A stretch of DNA of 64,000 bases from an uncultured Mediterraneibacter sp. GTDB taxonomy: Bacteria > Bacillota > Clostridia > Lachnospirales > Lachnospiraceae. Shown here piece by piece: positions 52,661 to 61,729 of this stretch. How positions within the stretch are numbered: position 1 is the first letter of the stretch; each line of letters begins with the position of its first letter. Under the pieces are notes generated by a model that saw only the letters and a list, made by a program, of their open reading frames with translations, ran no database searches and was not told where the DNA came from. Both the position numbers and the translations under genes were made by a program. Location of the stretch: the NCBI GenBank assembly GCA_934309345.1, contig CAKRDD010000002.1:156320-220319 (forward strand), read 5' to 3'.

Positions 52661-53422
52661 CTATTCTCCCAGATATGCCTTGATTACCTGAGGATCATTC
52701 AGTACATCTGTTGTCTTGCCCTGTGCAAGTACTTCACCGAAGTTGAGTACTGTCAGCTCCTCGCAGATACCACTTACCAGTTTCATATCATGTTCGATCA
52801 GAAGGATCGTCATATGGAACTCATCTCTTACGAAACGGATCATATCCATCAGTTCTCCTGTCTCGTTCGGGTTCATTCCTGCTGCCGGCTCATCAAGAAG
52901 AAGAAGCTTTGGATCTGTTGCAAGTGCTCTGGCGATCTCCAGCTTTCTCTGCTGTCCGTAAGGAAGGTTCGCAGCCTTATAGGATGCAAACTTCTCAAGA
53001 TCAAATACCTTCAGAAGCTCCATCGCCTTTTCATCCATCTCTTTTTCTACCTTACGATAATTCGGAAGTCTTAAGATTCCCTCAATCGTTGAATAGTGAT
53101 GATGGTTATGAAGTCCTACTTTAACATTATCAAGAACAGTCAGTTCTTTGAAGAGGCGGATATTCTGGAATGTTCTTGCAATTCCGGCCTTACTGATCTC
53201 AATATTTTTCTTTCCTGTAAGATCCTTTCCGTCCAGAAGAACCTTTCCGGAATCCGGTTTGTATACACCAGTCAGAAGGTTGAATACAGTTGTCTTACCG
53301 GCACCGTTTGGTCCGATCAATCCGTAAAGTTCTTCTTTCTGGATCTTGAGGTCAAAATCATTTACCGCACGGAGACCACCGAAAGAAATTCCAAGATTTT
53401 TTACATCTAATAATGTACTCAT
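52661..53422 (-). CDS. livG: Branched-chain-type ABC transporter ATP-binding protein LivG
   Basis: 253 residues with Walker A GPNGAGKTT, the signature YGQQRKLEIARAL and Walker B LLLLDEPAAGMNP. The C-terminus has the LivG extension. It lies just 14 bases from livF and is preceded by AAAGGAGG. Confidence 0.93.
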   Translation of the reverse strand: MSTLLDVKNLGISFGGLRAVNDFDLKIQKEELYGLIGPNGAGKTTVFNLLTGVYKPDSGKVLLDGKDLTGKKNIEISKAGIARTFQNIRLFKELTVLDNVKVGLHNHHHYSTIEGILRLPNYRKVEKEMDEKAMELLKVFDLEKFASYKAANLPYGQQRKLEIARALATDPKLLLLDEPAAGMNPNETGELMDMIRFVRDEFHMTILLIEHDMKLVSGICEELTVLNFGEVLAQGKTTDVLNDPQVIKAYLGE

Positions 53423-53428
53423 TCTTAC

Positions 53429-54481
53429 TTATGCCTCCTTTTTCTTTCCAAAATGAAGATACTTCTCTCTCCACTCGATTGCCTTTGGTGCCCAGTTAAA
53501 GAGCATCATGATGATCAGAACGATCGCATAGATCAGCATACGGTAATCAGACAGTCCACGGAGAAGCTCCGGAAGAAGTGTCAGGATAACTGCTGCAATG
53601 ATAGATCCACGGATATTTCCGATTCCACCAAGTACTACAAAGACAAGAATCGTGATGGACATATTGTATCCAAAGTTGTTTGTATTCGCTGTCAGTGTTG
53701 ACAGGTTATGTGCATACAGCACACCTGCTGCACCGGCCATAGCTGCTGAAATTGTAAATGCCATCAGCTTATATTTTGTAACATTGATTCCGATAGACTC
53801 TGCTGCGATCACATTGTCACGGATCGCCATGATCGCACGTCCGTCTCTGGAATTGATCAGGTTGAGTACGATAAATAATGTCACCATGATCAGGATAAAT
53901 CCGATCAGGAAGGTTGAATCCTTCGGAGTTCCTGTGATTCCCTGCGGACCGTTCAGGATAACTGTTCCGTCCGGATCCATGTCAAGTGCCATAACATCCT
54001 TTGTTGCGAAATGGAATCCTTTGGAATCCTTTCCGATGTAAAGGACATTTACAAGGTTCTTAATGATCTCACCGAATGCAAGTGTAACGATTGCAAGGTA
54101 ATCGCCTTTCAGACGAAGTACCGGGATTCCGATGATAACACCGAAGATTGCTGCCACTACAACACCGATCAGCAGAGCAAGCAGAAATCTTACGATAGAA
54201 TTCTCAATCACATCTCTCATACATTTTGAGAAAAATGCACTGGAAAATGCTCCCACACACATAAATCCGGCATGTCCAAGGCTGAGTTCTCCGAGAATAC
54301 CTACTACGAGGTTCAGAGAAACTGCCAGGATAATATAAGTACAAAGCGGAACAAGAAGTCCTGTCAGAAGACTGGAAATACTTCCTGTACTGCTCAAAGT
54401 CTGCATCACTACGAAAGCTACGATAACGATAGCGTAAGTGATGAGATTACTTCTCTTTGTTTTATTCATATTCTTCAACAT
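53429..54481 (-). CDS. livM: Branched-chain-type ABC transporter permease LivM
   Basis: About 350 residues and 9-10 membrane segments, with ELSLGHAGFMCVGAF, GIPVLRLKGDYLAIVTLAFG and GGIGNIRGSI. The start is set at 54481 because AGGTGG stands 8 bases upstream; the GTG at 54493 is less likely. It forms the channel with LivH. Confidence 0.92.
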   Translation of the reverse strand: MLKNMNKTKRSNLITYAIVIVAFVVMQTLSSTGSISSLLTGLLVPLCTYIILAVSLNLVVGILGELSLGHAGFMCVGAFSSAFFSKCMRDVIENSIVRFLLALLIGVVVAAIFGVIIGIPVLRLKGDYLAIVTLAFGEIIKNLVNVLYIGKDSKGFHFATKDVMALDMDPDGTVILNGPQGITGTPKDSTFLIGFILIMVTLFIVLNLINSRDGRAIMAIRDNVIAAESIGINVTKYKLMAFTISAAMAGAAGVLYAHNLSTLTANTNNFGYNMSITILVFVVLGGIGNIRGSIIAAVILTLLPELLRGLSDYRMLIYAIVLIIMMLFNWAPKAIEWREKYLHFGKKKEA

Positions 54482-54493
54482 AATTCCATCCAC

Positions 54494-55378
54494 CTACACT
54501 TTCTCCTGAATCTTCTTGCCCAGAAGTCCTGTAGGCTTCACAAGCAACACAACAATCAGAACTGCGAACACGATCGCATCTGCAAGCTGGGAAGAAATGT
54601 ATGCCTTGCTGAGGATCTCGATCACTCCAAGAAGAATTCCTCCGATAAATGCACCCGGAATAGAACCGATTCCTCCAAATACAGCTGCAACGAATGCTTT
54701 GATACCAGGCATTGCACCGGTATATGGTGTCAGGCTTGGATAGGTAGAACACAGAAGCACACCGGCTACCGCTGCAAGTCCTGAACCAATTGCAAATGTA
54801 AGAGCAATTGTTGCGTTTACATTGATACCCATTAATTGCGCTGCTCCTCTATCCTCTGATACTGCACGCATCGCCTGTCCCGGTTTTGTCTTCTGAACAA
54901 ATGTGATCAATGCGATCATAATAACCACACAAACTACGATCGTAACAATTGTCTCTCCTGAAATATTCAGCTTGCCATCTGCAAGTGAAAGTCCGCTCCA
55001 CTTGATAACTGATGGGAATGTCTGTGCATTCGCACCGAAGATCAGAAGTGCCACATTCTGAAGCAGGTAGCTGACACCGATTGCTGTGATCAGTACGGCA
55101 AGTGAAGATGCTGCATTACGAAGCGGCTTATACGCTACACGCTCCATCAGAACACCAAGTACTGTACAGGCAATGATTGAAATCAGGATTGCCACCCAGG
55201 TAGGAAGCCCTGCCTGCTTCATCGTGATCAAAGCTACATATGCACCGATCATGATCACATCACCATGTGCAAAGTTCAACATCTTGGCGATTCCATATAC
55301 CATTGTGTATCCAAGCGCGATCAACGCATAGACACTGCCAAGACTTAGTCCATTTACTAAATATGAAATAAAGCTCAT
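54494..55378 (-). CDS. livH: Branched-chain-type ABC transporter permease LivH
   Basis: About 294 residues with ALGYTMVYGIAKMLNFAHGD, VAYKPLRNA and FGGIGSIPGAFIGG, eight membrane segments. The start is set at 55378 (MSFISYL), after GAGAGGG; the ATG at 55393 is likely part of the leader. It is first in the operon, directly behind its own promoter. Confidence 0.92.
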   Translation of the reverse strand: MSFISYLVNGLSLGSVYALIALGYTMVYGIAKMLNFAHGDVIMIGAYVALITMKQAGLPTWVAILISIIACTVLGVLMERVAYKPLRNAASSLAVLITAIGVSYLLQNVALLIFGANAQTFPSVIKWSGLSLADGKLNISGETIVTIVVCVVIMIALITFVQKTKPGQAMRAVSEDRGAAQLMGINVNATIALTFAIGSGLAAVAGVLLCSTYPSLTPYTGAMPGIKAFVAAVFGGIGSIPGAFIGGILLGVIEILSKAYISSQLADAIVFAVLIVVLLVKPTGLLGKKIQEKV

Positions 55379-55442
55379 ATTCGTCCCTCTCATCCTTTTT
55401 ATATTTTTGTAAGGTACTACTTTAACCTTTTAAATTGAATTG

Positions 55443-55471
55443 ATTATAGCATAATTATTTTCTCGTATCAA
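55443..55471 (-). promoter_or_regulatory. Promoter of the liv operon
   Basis: TTGATA (55466-55471), 17 bases, TATAAT (55443-55448) on the minus strand. AAAACAGA (55477-55484) and its complement (55491-55498) form a palindrome just upstream of the -35 box, a possible regulator site. Confidence 0.75.
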
Positions 55472-55525
55472 TACAAAAAACAGAATCTGCTCTGTTTTCC
55501 CGTGTTATTTTTTAACTTTTTATAA

Positions 55526-55576
55526 GAAAAAAGACAGCATTTTCCGGCTTTTCTATCTATACCGAAAAATACTGTC
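55526..55576 (-). terminator. Terminator after aroD
   Basis: GACAGCATTTTCCGG (55533-55547) pairs with 55562-55576 with two mismatches; on the minus strand TTTTTTC follows. Confidence 0.75.
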
Positions 55577-55601
55577 CTTTTCTTCTTTCGCTGATTCTTA
55601 T

Positions 55602-56363
55602 TTACAGACTTTTATGAAGTAATCCAAGTACTGTTGTCAGATCTTCAATTCCCATCTGGCCCGGTGCAGATACTTTCCCAACCGCTCCAAATGTCAGTGC
55701 AGAACCAAATACTTCTCCACAGAGACGGCTGATTACACCTGTTCCTGACATAGACATTGTAATGATCGGACGGTCTGCATACTCACTTGACATCTCTTCT
55801 GTCGCTGCAAGAAGTGTAAGAACATCTTTCTTATTCTGTGGCATCACGGCAATCTTCGGAATGTCTGCTCCAAGCTCCTGCATTTTTCTTAAACGGGATA
55901 CGATTTCCTCTTTTGCCGGAGTCTTGTGGAAGTCATGGTTCGAAGCGATCACTTTTACACCATTTGCATGTGCTGTCTCAACAACAGCCTTCACAGCCTC
56001 ATCTCCTGTAAATGCCTCTACGTCTACAAGATCAATAAGTCCTGTCTTTGCTGCATTCTGATTCAGTTCAACATAAATCTCTGTCTCGATTGCTTTCTCT
56101 CCACCTTCTTTAGATGTACGGAATGTGAAAAGGATCGGCATCTCACCAAGCGCCTCACGAAGTGCCTTCATTGTCGCCTCTGTCTTTGCGAAATCAAAAA
56201 TGTCCTCATACCAGTCGACACGCCACTCAACAACATCAGCCTTTGTAGACTTGATATTCTCGGCTGCTGCAAGAATCTCTTCTCTTGTCGCACCAACGAT
56301 CGGTACACAGATTTTCGGGATTCCAACACCAATTTCAACATTTCTTACTTTTACTGTATTCAT
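55602..56363 (-). CDS. aroD: 3-dehydroquinate dehydratase, type I
   Basis: 253 residues. The enzyme dehydrates 3-dehydroquinate to 3-dehydroshikimate through a Schiff-base lysine. Seen: EWRVDWYED, LFTFRTSKEGGEKAI, ASNHDFHKTP (the catalytic His), KIAVMPQNKKDVLTL (the Schiff-base Lys) and ISRLCGEVFGSALTF. The type I class, and its place next to a YdiB-like gene and a transporter, fit a catabolic or reversible role as well as the shikimate pathway. Confidence 0.95.
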   Translation of the reverse strand: MNTVKVRNVEIGVGIPKICVPIVGATREEILAAAENIKSTKADVVEWRVDWYEDIFDFAKTEATMKALREALGEMPILFTFRTSKEGGEKAIETEIYVELNQNAAKTGLIDLVDVEAFTGDEAVKAVVETAHANGVKVIASNHDFHKTPAKEEIVSRLRKMQELGADIPKIAVMPQNKKDVLTLLAATEEMSSEYADRPIITMSMSGTGVISRLCGEVFGSALTFGAVGKVSAPGQMGIEDLTTVLGLLHKSL

Positions 56364-56427
56364 GATTTTTACCTTCCTTAAATTTTCTTAAACTCTCACA
56401 GAATTTCTCCGAATTCTGTAATTATGG

Positions 56428-56450
56428 AGCTGTCCAGTGATCGGACAGCT
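56428..56450. repeat. Hairpin in the aroE-aroD gap
   Basis: AGCTGTCC (56428-56435) pairs with GGACAGCT (56443-56450). It lies between aroE (upstream) and aroD, without a U tract, and may tune expression of aroD. Confidence 0.55.
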
Positions 56451-56468
56451 GGTTTCATAGATTAACTA

Positions 56469-57347
56469 TCAGTCATCATATCTGATATTAAGAACTTCTT
56501 TCATATGTTCGATCGGCATATCCTGGCCTGTCCAAAGCTTAAATGCTGCTGCCCCCTGGAAGAGCATCATCCCAAGACCGTTCATTGTCTTACATCCGGC
56601 TTCTTTTGCCATCTTACGCATCTTTGTCTCAAGTGGAGAATACGGTACATCAACAACAATCAGTTCCGGCCGGAAAAAAGATTTATCAGGAACTACCGAC
56701 AGATCTTCGAGTGGTTTCATGCCAACACCTGTTCCATTTACAAACAGATAAGAAGAATCCATCTCTTCTTTCAGCTTCTCTTTGTCATCAAGATCATATA
56801 ACGCCGCCTTGCAGTCTGTGTTCTCGTTGATCTTCTTTACAGTCTCTACTGCATTATCCCAGAATTTATCATGAATATTGAAGATGGAGATTTCTTTTAC
56901 TCCGTCAAGTGCAGCCTGGATCTCAATGGCTGTAGCCGCTCCTCCGGCTCCGCAGATTGTCATCTTCTTACCGATCACATCAATATCATTATCTTTTAAT
57001 GACTGCATGAATCCAATTCCGTCTGTAATGTGTCCGATCAGCTTTCCATTTTCATTTACAACTGTATTAACTGCTCCACACATCTGTGCTGCCGGTGAAA
57101 GCTCATCTAAGTACTGTCCGATAACTGTCTTGTTCGGCATGGATACGTTAGATCCTACCATCTTTAATGCACGAAGTCCTTTCACTGCATCTTCCAGTGT
57201 ACTGTTATCAACCTCAAAGGCAAGATAAGCATAATCAAGTCCCAATGTAGCAAATGCTTCATTATGCATTGCCGGTGAACTGGAGTGTCTGATTGGATAT
57301 GCCATAAGTCCAATGAGTTCTGTGTGTCCTGTAATTCTCTCTGCCAT
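56469..57347 (-). CDS. ydiB: Quinate/shikimate dehydrogenase, YdiB-like
   Basis: 292 residues. It resembles YdiB of E. coli over its length: LIGLMAYPIRHSSSPAMHNE, LKMVGSNVSMPNKT with the catalytic Lys, and CGAVNTVVNENGKLIGHITD with the catalytic Asp. YdiB-type enzymes oxidise quinate and shikimate with NAD or NADP, in contrast to the strict AroE. The position is HITDG here where relatives have NTDG. It is divergent from a LysR gene and followed by aroD. RBS AAGGAGAAC. Confidence 0.9.
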   Translation of the reverse strand: MAERITGHTELIGLMAYPIRHSSSPAMHNEAFATLGLDYAYLAFEVDNSTLEDAVKGLRALKMVGSNVSMPNKTVIGQYLDELSPAAQMCGAVNTVVNENGKLIGHITDGIGFMQSLKDNDIDVIGKKMTICGAGGAATAIEIQAALDGVKEISIFNIHDKFWDNAVETVKKINENTDCKAALYDLDDKEKLKEEMDSSYLFVNGTGVGMKPLEDLSVVPDKSFFRPELIVVDVPYSPLETKMRKMAKEAGCKTMNGLGMMLFQGAAAFKLWTGQDMPIEHMKEVLNIRYDD

Positions 57348-57421
57348 GATTTAGTTCTCCTTCTTAAATACGTATGTTCGTGTTCGCTTACTGATTCTTC
57401 CAATTCAAAACATGTATCCGC

Positions 57422-57449
57422 TGTGTCAATCATTAATGTGATTAACACA
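57422..57449. promoter_or_regulatory. Palindrome in the aroE leader
   Basis: TGTGTCAATCA (57422-57432) and TGATTAACACA (57439-57449) are inverted with one mismatch. It falls just after the predicted aroE transcription start, so it may be a repressor operator or an RNA hairpin. Confidence 0.6.
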
Positions 57450-57464
57450 GGAGTGAACAGTAAC

Positions 57465-57532
57465 ATTATACTTATTTTTATCCAATGCTTCTAATACATC
57501 TTTCTTCCTTTTTTGATAGCTTTATGCTATCA
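57465..57532 (-). promoter_or_regulatory. LysR-type box and predicted aroE promoter
   Basis: The palindrome TGATAGCTTTATGCTATCA (57514-57532) contains a T-N11-A LysR motif. A minus-strand TATAAT lies at 57465-57470 with a poor -35 (TAGAAG). The box centre is about 65 bases before the predicted start, the usual site for an activating LysR dimer. The same box sits 33 bases before the divergent regulator gene. Confidence 0.65.
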
Positions 57533-57564
57533 TTAAAAGTAGATAATAACAAAGGAGCTTACTT

Positions 57565-58449
57565 ATGACTTTAAATCAACTGATCTATTTTCAGACAATT
57601 GCAAAGTATGAACATTTCCGTCTTGCTGCAGCGGAACTGAATCTGTCACAGCCAAGTCTCAGTCGTTCCATAGCTACTTTGGAAGAAGAACTTGGTGTGA
57701 TTCTCTTTGAACGTAATGGCCGGAATGTAAACCTTACCAAATCCGGCAAGGTCTTCTTAGAACACGTTGACCGGATCTTAGAAGAAGTACACATTGCCCA
57801 GAAACAGATGCAGAAGCTCTCCGGAGATGCCGGTCATATTGATATTGCCTATGTATTTCCACTGGCAGCTTCCTATATTCCGCACACGGTACGGCGTTTT
57901 CTTAACAAACCTAAAAATAAAAATGTGACCTTCAATTTTCATCAGAGTCATACTGGTGAAATGATCCGCGGATTAAAAAATGAGCATTATGATGTTATCT
58001 TTGGTTCTTATGTAGAAGGTGAGCCAGAGATTCAATTTATTCCGATCATGGCTCAGGAAATGATCGTGATCACCCCTCTCGGACATCCTCTTGCTTCCAA
58101 AAAAGAAATTACGTTACATGACCTGGAGCGCTATCCTGTGATTGGCTATGAGCGTGCCTCCGGTCTTTCACGCTTCACGAAACAGACTTATATTTCATAC
58201 GGCATCAATCCGGATATTTTCTGTGAATCTCCTGATGAAAATGCGATTGCATCACTTGTTGCGGAAGATTTCGGAATTGCTCTTGTTGCCGACACAGATG
58301 CACTGGATCATTTTCAGCTTCATCGATTACATTTGAGTGATATTTCTTTACATCATACTGTTTATATGGCATACTTGAAAGGACACTATCAGATACCGTG
58401 TGTAAAGAATTTTATTTCTTTTGTAAAGAAAGAAGGTATTCTTGTCTGA
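57565..58449 (+). CDS. LysR-family regulator, divergent from aroE
   Basis: 294 residues. Winged helix: LNQLIYFQTIAKYEHFRLAA and LNLSQPSLSRSIATLEEELG; then an effector domain with GLKNEHYDVIFGSYVEG. AAAGGAGCTT precedes the start. Divergent placement and the palindrome between the genes suggest it controls aroE/aroD and itself, with an aromatic or alicyclic acid as co-inducer (inferred). Confidence 0.9.
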   Translation: MTLNQLIYFQTIAKYEHFRLAAAELNLSQPSLSRSIATLEEELGVILFERNGRNVNLTKSGKVFLEHVDRILEEVHIAQKQMQKLSGDAGHIDIAYVFPLAASYIPHTVRRFLNKPKNKNVTFNFHQSHTGEMIRGLKNEHYDVIFGSYVEGEPEIQFIPIMAQEMIVITPLGHPLASKKEITLHDLERYPVIGYERASGLSRFTKQTYISYGINPDIFCESPDENAIASLVAEDFGIALVADTDALDHFQLHRLHLSDISLHHTVYMAYLKGHYQIPCVKNFISFVKKEGILV

Positions 58450-58482
58450 GAGTTTCCTTCTATGTCGTTATTTTTCTTCGCA

Positions 58483-59373
58483 CTACGCACGACTGGCAAC
58501 ATTGTGTTTTACATATTCCGCAAATTTTTTCACAAGCGGTGGCTGATACTTTGTCCTGTCCTGTGCCATATAGAAATATCGTTTCTGATTCTGATTGCGA
58601 AGCGGTATCACATCGACATCCAATTGTCTGAGGATTGGTATCTGTGGCATCAATGCGATTCCGAAATTCTGCGCAACAAGTCCCGCCATGGAGCCGTCTT
58701 CCTCGATCTCATACGCGATCTCCGGCTGCAGCTTCGCCTGTTCAAACATCCGATCCACAACCGGACGGAGTCCACTGTTCGGAGTATAGAAGATCTGCGG
58801 ATATTCAGCCACCTGCCTCAGATCCACTGCACTTTCATAGGAGAGCGGATGCCCCTTCGGTGTGACAACAACGAGCTTTTCTTTTCCAACCGGGGTAAAC
58901 TGGATATCATTTTCTCCTTCTGTCATGGAACAAAAACCTATGTCAAACCGCTCCTCTTTCAATCCCTGGATGATCTCTGATGTATTTCCTACTGTAAAAT
59001 GGAAATGAACTTTCAGTTCCTCATGTGTTCTCAAAAAATCACTCACGAGCTGTGGAACGAATCCACTTCCAAGGGTATAAATGTACGCCAGCTCAATCAC
59101 TCCCTCTGTCTGACCAGTCATTGTTCTTACCTTTTTTACCCCTGTATCAAGAGAATAAAGGGCGTTATCCACATATTCCTTGAATAATTTCCCATATTTC
59201 GTCAGAACCACTCCCCGTCCATGTTTCTTAAAAAGTCTTGTTCCAAGCTCCTTCTCAAGACTTCCGATTGCATGACTTAAGCTTGGCTGGGAGATTTTTA
59301 ATTCTTCTGCTGCTTTTGTATAATGCTCTACTTCCGCCAATTTTGAAAAATAGTGCAGCTGGTTTAAATTCAT
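58483..59373 (-). CDS. LysR-family regulator, divergent from the flavoprotein gene
   Basis: About 296 residues with LNQLHYFSKLAEVEHYTKAAE, LKISQPSLSHAIGSLEKELG and an effector domain (GLKEERFDIGFCSMTEGEND). The start at 59373 (MNLNQLHYF) follows AAAGGAGAT. It is a paralogue of 57565-58449 and convergent with it. It probably controls the 59585 gene and itself through the 59427 box. Confidence 0.9.
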   Translation of the reverse strand: MNLNQLHYFSKLAEVEHYTKAAEELKISQPSLSHAIGSLEKELGTRLFKKHGRGVVLTKYGKLFKEYVDNALYSLDTGVKKVRTMTGQTEGVIELAYIYTLGSGFVPQLVSDFLRTHEELKVHFHFTVGNTSEIIQGLKEERFDIGFCSMTEGENDIQFTPVGKEKLVVVTPKGHPLSYESAVDLRQVAEYPQIFYTPNSGLRPVVDRMFEQAKLQPEIAYEIEEDGSMAGLVAQNFGIALMPQIPILRQLDVDVIPLRNQNQKRYFYMAQDRTKYQPPLVKKFAEYVKHNVASRA

Positions 59374-59426
59374 CTCGATCTCCTTTCTGAACGCAATTTT
59401 CTCTTTTTTATAAAATATCACAATTC

Positions 59427-59492
59427 ATAGCTTTTTTCTATAGAATCCGCAAAAAATATGTATTTGTTTTATATTTTATTCTTTTATATAAT
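59427..59492 (+). promoter_or_regulatory. LysR-type box and predicted promoter of the flavoprotein gene
   Basis: ATAGCTTTTTTCTAT (59427-59441) resembles the centre of the aroE box (ATAGCTTTATGCTAT). TTGTTT (59464-59469), 17 bases, TATAAT (59487-59492) give a start near 59499. The box centre is again about 65 bases upstream. Confidence 0.65.
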
Positions 59493-59584
59493 ACGCATTG
59501 TAAACAGAGATTGTTAATCACTTGTCAATCATGGACTGATTGATTCGTGGCTGCACATTCACAAAATTTCAGGAGATTAAAATA

Positions 59585-61585
59585 ATGAAGAAAGAGTACA
59601 AGCATATTTTCGAACCATTTACTGTTCGCCGTATGACAATGAAAAACCGTATCATGATGACTCCTATGGGAACAAACTATGGAGAGTCCAGTGGAGAGAT
59701 GAGTTTCCTCCATATTAATTACTATGAGCAGAGAGCAAAAGGTGGTGTTGGCCTTATTATGGTAGAGAATGCCAGCGTAGACTCACCGGAAGGATCTAAC
59801 GGAACAACACAGCTTCGTATCGATCAGGACAATTATCTTCCACGTCTGTTCAAGCTGACAGAAACTGTTCATCAGCACGGAGCCTGTATCGGTATCCAGA
59901 TCAACCATGCAGGAGCATCCGCTCAGTCTAAGAGAACAAATATGCAGCCAGTATCCGCTTCTGATATCCCTTCTAAAGCAGGCGGAGAGATTCCACGTCC
60001 GCTTTCTAAGGATGAAATCTACCGTATTGTTAAAAAGTACGGTGAAGCGGCAAAACGCGCTCAGATCGCCGGATTTGACACAGTAGAGATCCACGGAGGA
60101 CATTCTTATCTGTTAAGCCAGTTCCTCTCTCCTATCACAAATAAACGTACAGATGAATTCGGAGGATCCCTTGAAAACCGTGCCCGCTTTACACGACTTG
60201 TAATTGAAGAGGTCAGAAACCAGGTCGGACCTTTCTTCCCAATCTTCCTTCGTGTCAGTGCCGACGAATTCATGGAAGGTGGAAATACTTTAGAAGATTG
60301 TCTGGAATACTTGAAATATCTTGAAAAAGAAGTGGATGTATTTGACGTTTCCTGCGGTCTGAACGGCTCAATCCAGTACCAGATCGATGCAAATCACTTC
60401 CCGGACGGATGGCGTTCTTACATGGCAAAAGCTGTTAAAGAGCGTTTTGGAAAGCCATGTGTAACAATGGGAAATATCCGTGACCCTCATGTAGCAGAAG
60501 ATATCCTTGCAAGAGGCGACGCTGACCTGATCGGTATAGGACGTGGACTGATTGCCGATCCTGACTGGGTAAATAAAGTTGAGTTCGGTGATGTCTGTGA
60601 TATCCGCAAATGTATTTCCTGTAATATCGGATGTGCCGGAAACCGTATCGGCATCAACCGTCCAATCCGCTGTACTGTAAATCCGAACGTACCGGATGGA
60701 GAAGAATATAAGAAACATAAGATCACAAAGCCTTGCAATGTTGTTGTGATCGGTGGTGGAACAGCAGGTATGGAAGCTGCCTGTACAGCTGCTGAAGTAG
60801 GATGTACTACATTCCTTCTTGAGAAAAAACCTTACCTTGGCGGACTTGCTGCTGAGATTTCCAGGATTCCGGATAAGAAGCGTCTTGCTGACTTCCCGAA
60901 TTATATGATCCACCGCACAAATAAATTGAAGAATCTCTTCGCATTTACTAACACTGATGCCAATGTTGACTTCATTAAAAATTTAAAGCCAAACATCATC
61001 GTAAATGCAACAGGTTCCTCTCCGCTTCTTCCACCAATCCCGGGACTGCATGAGAACATCGACAAAGAAGGTGGAAAGGTTGCTTCTATCCTGAACATGA
61101 TCGACCATGTAAATGATTATCCGACAGATCTGAAAGGGAAAAAAGTCGTTGTCATTGGCGGAGGTGCTGTAGGACTTGACGTTGTAGAATTCTTCGCACC
61201 ACGCGGGGCAGAAGTAAGTATTGTTGAAATGATGTCAGTCATCGGAAATGGAATCGATCCAGTATCTAAAGTTGATATGGGAACTCTGATGGAGAAACAC
61301 CATGTAAATCAGATGACAAATACAGCTCTGAAAGAAGTCCGCGAGGATAACTTCCTTGTAGAAGCAGACGGTGAACTGAAAGAACTTCCATTTGATTATG
61401 GATTCGTATGTCTCGGAATGCGCGCAGAACAGCCGGTACTCAAAGACATCAAAGAAGCTTTTGAAGATGATGACTCTGTTGAGATTGTCAACATCGGTGA
61501 CAGCGTAAGAGCAAGAAGAATTATTGAAGGTACTGAAGAAGGTAGAAATATCATCAATGTATTGAAAAAACGTGAATATCTGTAA
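59585..61585 (+). CDS. FMN/FAD/[4Fe-4S] enoate reductase-type flavoenzyme (old yellow enzyme family)
   Basis: About 666 residues. The N-terminal TIM barrel of the old yellow enzyme type (KNRIMMTPMGTNYGESSGEM, IGIQINHAGAS, VEIHGGHSYLLSQFLSP, IGIGRGLIADPDW) is followed by the cysteine cluster CISCNIGCAGNRIG plus a later C for a 4Fe-4S cluster. A NAD(P)/FAD pair then follows (VVVIGGGTAGMEAACTAAEV and VVVIGGGAVGLDVVEFFAPR). It is related to 2,4-dienoyl-CoA reductase, BaiCD/BaiH and clostridial enoate reductases, which reduce alpha,beta-unsaturated carbonyls. Start set at 59585 after CAGGAG. 3-Dehydroshikimate is an enone, so it might be its substrate (hypothesis). Confidence 0.9.
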   Translation: MKKEYKHIFEPFTVRRMTMKNRIMMTPMGTNYGESSGEMSFLHINYYEQRAKGGVGLIMVENASVDSPEGSNGTTQLRIDQDNYLPRLFKLTETVHQHGACIGIQINHAGASAQSKRTNMQPVSASDIPSKAGGEIPRPLSKDEIYRIVKKYGEAAKRAQIAGFDTVEIHGGHSYLLSQFLSPITNKRTDEFGGSLENRARFTRLVIEEVRNQVGPFFPIFLRVSADEFMEGGNTLEDCLEYLKYLEKEVDVFDVSCGLNGSIQYQIDANHFPDGWRSYMAKAVKERFGKPCVTMGNIRDPHVAEDILARGDADLIGIGRGLIADPDWVNKVEFGDVCDIRKCISCNIGCAGNRIGINRPIRCTVNPNVPDGEEYKKHKITKPCNVVVIGGGTAGMEAACTAAEVGCTTFLLEKKPYLGGLAAEISRIPDKKRLADFPNYMIHRTNKLKNLFAFTNTDANVDFIKNLKPNIIVNATGSSPLLPPIPGLHENIDKEGGKVASILNMIDHVNDYPTDLKGKKVVVIGGGAVGLDVVEFFAPRGAEVSIVEMMSVIGNGIDPVSKVDMGTLMEKHHVNQMTNTALKEVREDNFLVEADGELKELPFDYGFVCLGMRAEQPVLKDIKEAFEDDDSVEIVNIGDSVRARRIIEGTEEGRNIINVLKKREYL

Positions 61586-61611
61586 GATTTGCGTTCTCTA
61601 AGATTTCTAAA

Positions 61612-61654
61612 AAGAAGTCCCCCGGCAGAAACGATGTCTGTCGGGGGACTTCTT
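61612..61654. terminator. Strong bidirectional terminator
   Basis: An 18-base arm AAGAAGTCCCCCGGCAGA (61612-61629) pairs with 61637-61654 with one G-T mismatch. It lies between the convergent flavoenzyme and livJ genes. Confidence 0.85.
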
Positions 61655-61729
61655 CTATTCTTTTAATGTATCTACAAAGAGCATTGCTGCTCTCTGTATT
61701 TATTTTTCTAAACGAATCCGATATATCAA

